Made by a program: the position numbers and the translations under genes
The notes under the pieces: model-generated
What the model was told of the DNA's origin: nothing
Seen by the model: the letters and a program-made list of their open reading frames with translations, nothing else
Database searches by the model: none
Assembly: GCA_937944245.1 (NCBI GenBank)
Contig: CALDYY010000046.1
Location: 1 to 37,349 of the forward strand
Direction: 5' to 3'
Length of the DNA stretch: 37,349 nucleotides
Source of the DNA: an uncultured Saprospiraceae bacterium
GTDB taxonomy: Bacteria > Bacteroidota > Bacteroidia > Chitinophagales > Saprospiraceae
Part shown: positions 34,805 to 37,349 of the stretch, one piece after another
Layout of the letters: each line of letters begins with the position of its first letter
How positions within the stretch are numbered: position 1 is the first letter of the stretch

Positions 34805-35491
34805 TCAGGCCTCCACAACAAATTTGTAACCTACTCCACGTACAGACCTAAAATAGTTCGGATTCTTAGGATCATCTTCAAAATACTTTCTGAAGGAAAG
34901 TATAAAATTATCAATCGTTCGCGTTGACGGATACACGTCGTATCCCCATACCGATTGTAGAATTTGTTGCCTTGAAACCACCTCATTCTCCCTGTCAATC
35001 AACAGTTTAAGCAACATTGCTTCTTTCTTCGTTAGAGTAAAATCTCCATTGTTTCCCGTTGCCTCGAAAGTAATGAAGTTAACTTGATTATTGCCGAAAC
35101 GGAATATTTCAGGCTTGTTTTCAGGTGCTTTACTTGTTCGCTTGATTAGATTACTAACGCGCAGCAACAATTCTTCCAAGTTAAAAGGTTTGGTCAAATA
35201 ATCATCCGCACCTCTTTTCAATCCGGCAATTCTATCCAAAGGCGTATCCTTTGCTGTTAGAAAAATGATGGGTACATCCATGTTGGTCAAGCGCACCTGC
35301 TCACATATCTGAAAACCATCAATTTCGGGAAGCATAACATCCAGCACCAACAAATCAAAATGTTGCTCGCGGAAATATTTTAAAGCATCCTTTCCATTTC
35401 TAGCCTCCACTACTTCAAAACCCTCCATTTCTAGATTGAGCTTCACCACTTCTCTGATATTTTCCTCATCTTCTACAAACAATATTCTCAT
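34805..35491 (-). CDS. OmpR/PhoB-family response regulator
   Basis: The 228-residue protein has a receiver domain (1-115) with D8 and E9 in the acidic pocket, phosphoacceptor D51 in LLVLDVMLPEIDGF, T79 and K101 in DDYLTKPF, followed by a winged-helix DNA-binding domain (about 128-226) with the typical LTKKEAMLLKLLID and VWGYDVYPSTRTIDNFI recognition region and a closing VRGVGYKF. Phosphorylation should change its DNA binding at promoters. The partner histidine kinase, normally adjacent, is absent: upstream is the divergent AAA+ gene and downstream the convergent small gene. The regulator is therefore an orphan at this locus. Targets are unknown. Confidence 0.93.
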   Translation of the reverse strand: MRILFVEDEENIREVVKLNLEMEGFEVVEARNGKDALKYFREQHFDLLVLDVMLPEIDGFQICEQVRLTNMDVPIIFLTAKDTPLDRIAGLKRGADDYLTKPFNLEELLLRVSNLIKRTSKAPENKPEIFRFGNNQVNFITFEATGNNGDFTLTKKEAMLLKLLIDRENEVVSRQQILQSVWGYDVYPSTRTIDNFILSFRKYFEDDPKNPNYFRSVRGVGYKFVVEA

Positions 35492-35598
35492 AAATTCTTT
35501 ATTTTGATAGCGAAAAAGAAAGCAATAACTTTCAATGCAAAGTGAAACCAGTTAATAATCAAAGGGTTCACGAAATATGACAAACTTAACAGAATAAA

Positions 35599-36687
35599 AT
35601 GACAGAAAATAATAACATCCTTCGGTTGAATGCGGAAATGGCTTATGCCGAAGAACTGGAAGCCTTAAAAAAGGCGGATAATAGCCCTAAACCTACTAAT
35701 TGGCTCTTATCCCCTTCGGCAGTAGTAACTTACCTATTGGGCGGAAAATTGAGCAACGGCGCAGTGATAGAACCTAAATATTTTGGCAACAAACAAGTGA
35801 TTGAAATTGCGGTAGCGACCTTAGCTACAGACAGAGCTTTGTTATTGATTGGTGTGCCAGGAACTGCAAAAACTTGGGTTTCAGAACATTTAGCTGCCGC
35901 CATTTCTGGCGATTCTAGCCTTTTGGTGCAAGGCACAGCAGGCTTGGATGAAAACTTGCTGCGCTATGGTTGGAACTATGCCCGCCTACTAGCAGAAGGT
36001 CCAAGTGAAGCAGCCCTTGTGCCAAGTCCAATTATGAAAGCCATGCAAGCAGGCAAAATAGCAAGACTAGAAGAATTAACGAGAATCCCCTCTGATGTGC
36101 AAGACACGCTAATTACACTACTTTCTGAAAAAATATTGCCTATTCCAGAACTTAATACAGCAGTGCAAGCGCGTAGAGGCTTTAACATTATCGCTACCGC
36201 TAACACACGCGACAAGGGCGTGAATGAACTTTCGAGTGCCTTGCGTCGCCGATTCAATACCGTGCTGTTAGGATTGCCTAAAACATTAGAAGAAGAAGTA
36301 AGTATTGTCGCTAATAGAGTACAAAAACTAGGCAAATCCTTAGAGTTGCAGGATGTAAAAACGCCGATTGAGGAAATTCGTCGCTTGGTCACTATTTTTA
36401 GAGAACTTCGCAACGGAATAACCGAAGACGGGCAAAACAAACTCAAATCCCCCTCTGGTACACTAAGTACCGCCGAAGTTATTTCTGTGATTAATAATGG
36501 AATGGCAATGGCAGCCTATTTTGGCGACGGGCAGGTGAAGCCCAATGATTTAGCTGCTGTCTTAACAGGAACAGTGATACAAACCCACACACAAGACCGC
36601 CAAATTTGGTTGGAATATCTCGAAACAGTGCTAAGGGTTAGAAAAGATTGGACAACTTGGTATGAGGCATGTAAAGCATTGGTATAG
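35599..36687 (+). CDS. MoxR-type AAA+ ATPase
   Basis: The 362-residue ATPase has Walker A GVPGTAKT (G85-T92, Lys91). The Walker B region reads IARLEEL (154-160) with Glu where Asp is usual. Sensor 1 is N202 in IATANTRDKG, and ALRRRF (214-219) is the likely arginine-finger region. The sequence around ALLLIGVPGTAKTWVSEHL and RYGWNYARLLAEGP is like the MoxR ATPases that normally accompany a VWA-domain protein, a SWIM-domain protein and DUF5682. Those partners are not within this window: the next element is SRP RNA. MoxR proteins act as chaperone-like ATPases for assembly of other complexes. It diverges from the response regulator gene by 107 bases. Confidence 0.9.
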   Translation: MTENNNILRLNAEMAYAEELEALKKADNSPKPTNWLLSPSAVVTYLLGGKLSNGAVIEPKYFGNKQVIEIAVATLATDRALLLIGVPGTAKTWVSEHLAAAISGDSSLLVQGTAGLDENLLRYGWNYARLLAEGPSEAALVPSPIMKAMQAGKIARLEELTRIPSDVQDTLITLLSEKILPIPELNTAVQARRGFNIIATANTRDKGVNELSSALRRRFNTVLLGLPKTLEEEVSIVANRVQKLGKSLELQDVKTPIEEIRRLVTIFRELRNGITEDGQNKLKSPSGTLSTAEVISVINNGMAMAAYFGDGQVKPNDLAAVLTGTVIQTHTQDRQIWLEYLETVLRVRKDWTTWYEACKALV

Positions 36688-36761
36688 CAGCACTTCGCTT
36701 GCATTAGCCTAGTGAAAACAAGCTAGTGAACTCAATTTTTTTCAAACTATATGAAATATAA

Positions 36762-36792
36762 TTTGAAAATTAACCTAGAGTTAATACCTTTG
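36762..36792 (+). promoter_or_regulatory. Promoter of the SRP RNA gene
   Basis: TTTG at 36762-36765 and TACCTTTG at 36785-36792 are separated by exactly 19 bases and match the Bacteroidota -33/-7 consensus without mismatch. Transcription would start about 36799-36801, at the first base of the RNA. Confidence 0.85.
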
Positions 36793-36799
36793 TACTTAG

Positions 36800-36882
36800 T
36801 GGGCAACGACCAGCTCCCTTTGAACCCCCCCAGGTCAGAAATGAAGCAAGGGTAGGAGGTCGTAGTAGGTGTGTTTGCCCCT
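36800..36882 (+). ncRNA. ffs: Signal recognition particle RNA, small bacterial type
   Basis: The RNA is closed by GGGCAA (36801-36806) and TTTGCCC (36874-36880), with inner ACGACC/GGTCGT pairing. The apical domain has the SRP core AGGTCAG (36832-36838), followed by AAATGA and then AGCAAGGG, in the places where the family has the symmetric and asymmetric loops that bind Ffh. It would bind Ffh and direct nascent membrane proteins to the translocon. The exact ends are estimated. The perfect promoter in front and T run behind support it strongly. Confidence 0.9.
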
Positions 36883-36891
36883 TATTTTTTC
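36881..36891 (+). terminator. T tract ending the SRP RNA
   Basis: CTTATTTTTT directly follows the closing helix GGGCAA/TTTGCCC of the SRP RNA, so that helix plus the T run can act as an intrinsic terminator. Confidence 0.6.
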
Positions 36892-36892
36892 A

Positions 36893-37269
36893 CTGTAAGT
36901 GCTTTTCTTTCAATAAATCAGATTATTTTACTTAGCATACTTTGACAGTTTTATTCACAAACTATCTTTTAGCGACGTTTGAAAACACTTGTGATAGTTT
37001 TCAAAATGGAAAAGTAAGGTATGAAAAGTATGACAGGTTCACAGATTTAATAGATAGCACCATAAAAATAGGAGTAGAAAAGTATTTGAAGATATTGATT
37101 AAATTACCCTCTACCCTACCCAAAGGCTCAGCTCCATTGCTTGTATGAACACTATTCTTGTCTTTTGTCCTATTTTGTCCAAATAATTTCGGTTAAAAGT
37201 ATAATTTTGCCAGAAGATGAGCAGTTTCATCTGAAGTTGATATTAACGTTGAACACAAAATGATTCACT
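36893..37269. other. Intergenic region before transaldolase
   Basis: No convincing gene. A 68-codon frame at 36942-37148 without ATG start and without protein-like composition was discounted. A candidate promoter box is listed separately. Confidence 0.5.
37202..37209 (+). promoter_or_regulatory. Candidate -7 element for transaldolase
   Basis: TAATTTTG matches TAnnTTTG. The nearest TTTG (37174-37177) is 24 bases upstream, longer than the usual 19-20, so confidence is low. Confidence 0.35.
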
Positions 37270-37349
37270 ATGAAATTTTTTATTGATACAGCGAGCCTCG
37301 CTCAAATCAAAGAAGCAAAGGATTTAGGTATCCTTGACGGCGTAACCAC
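37270..37349 (+). CDS. Transaldolase / fructose-6-phosphate aldolase family protein, partial
   Basis: The window ends 80 bases into this gene, so only the N-terminus is present: MKFFIDTASLAQIKEAKDLG then ILDGVT. This is the characteristic start of the short transaldolase type (about 220 residues; TalC/Fsa) in Bacteroidota, with FIDTA forming the first strand of the TIM barrel. Transaldolase moves a dihydroxyacetone unit between sugar phosphates in the pentose phosphate pathway through a Schiff-base lysine that lies beyond the window edge. The ATG at 37270 is the natural start. Confidence 0.88.
   Translation, partial: MKFFIDTASLAQIKEAKDLGILDGVT

Noticed and set aside
35976-36446. 156-codon open frame on the minus strand inside the MoxR gene
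   Set aside because: Opposite strand of conserved AAA+ motifs, with a Ser/Leu-rich product typical of shadow frames.
36713-36734. Direct repeat CTAGTGAA after the MoxR gene as an attachment site
   Set aside because: Only eight bases, no integrase or tRNA nearby.
36942-37148. 68-codon open frame before transaldolase
   Set aside because: No ATG start, no promoter, and product composition not protein-like.

Overview
This window looks like a chromosomal segment of a member of the phylum Bacteroidota. The DNA is A+T-rich. Most starts lack a Shine-Dalgarno sequence, and GTG or TTG starts are common. The clearest promoter, in front of the SRP RNA, has the Bacteroidota layout TTTG-N19-TAnnTTTG. Gene content agrees: a six-subunit Na+-NQR operon, the HU / TPR / RNase G neighbourhood, a glutamate-cysteine-ligase-like protein with CBS domains, a ~630-residue RecQ and FAS1 lipoproteins. 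Type 2 IPP isomerase next to class II HMG-CoA reductase indicates a mevalonate pathway, which points to a Saprospiria- or Flavobacteriia-like lineage. The genus cannot be read from the sequence.

Layout. 134-3358: secreted serine hydrolase fused to a DUF1080 domain, then glycerol kinase. 3586-6230: GCS2-CBS protein and a PAP2-like membrane protein. 6708-9241 (minus): HMG-CoA reductase and IPP isomerase. 9459-12005: an MltD-like transglycosylase facing an L-type lectin-OmpA fusion. 12128-16198: a small HTH-like gene, a ~38-residue lipoprotein at the RNase G terminator, RNase G, a 30-residue COX24/AURKAIP1-type protein, a TPR protein and HU. 16199-18872: a poorly understood accessory block with an orphan plus-strand terminator suggesting an unannotated RNA, a frameshifted gene of unknown family, and a protein with two YegP-like repeats and a BTAD domain but no visible DNA-binding domain. 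19053-25756 (minus): nqrABCDEF with an unusually long, membrane-anchored NqrA. 25995-29125: lipoprotein lactonase and RecQ, divergent. 29302-31365: a highly structured leader, a beta-barrel protein and a double-FAS1 lipoprotein. 31460-34120 (minus): DUF1648 protein and a FadJ-type beta-oxidation enzyme. 34493-37349: small unknown protein, OmpR-type response regulator, MoxR-type AAA+ ATPase, SRP RNA and the start of a transaldolase.

Most of the window is core metabolism and envelope biology. The best candidates for something undescribed are the 16.4-18.9 kb block, the folded leader at 29302-29400, the NqrA extension and the tiny genes at 12534 and 14948. No tRNA, rRNA, CRISPR array, insertion sequence or integrase was seen.
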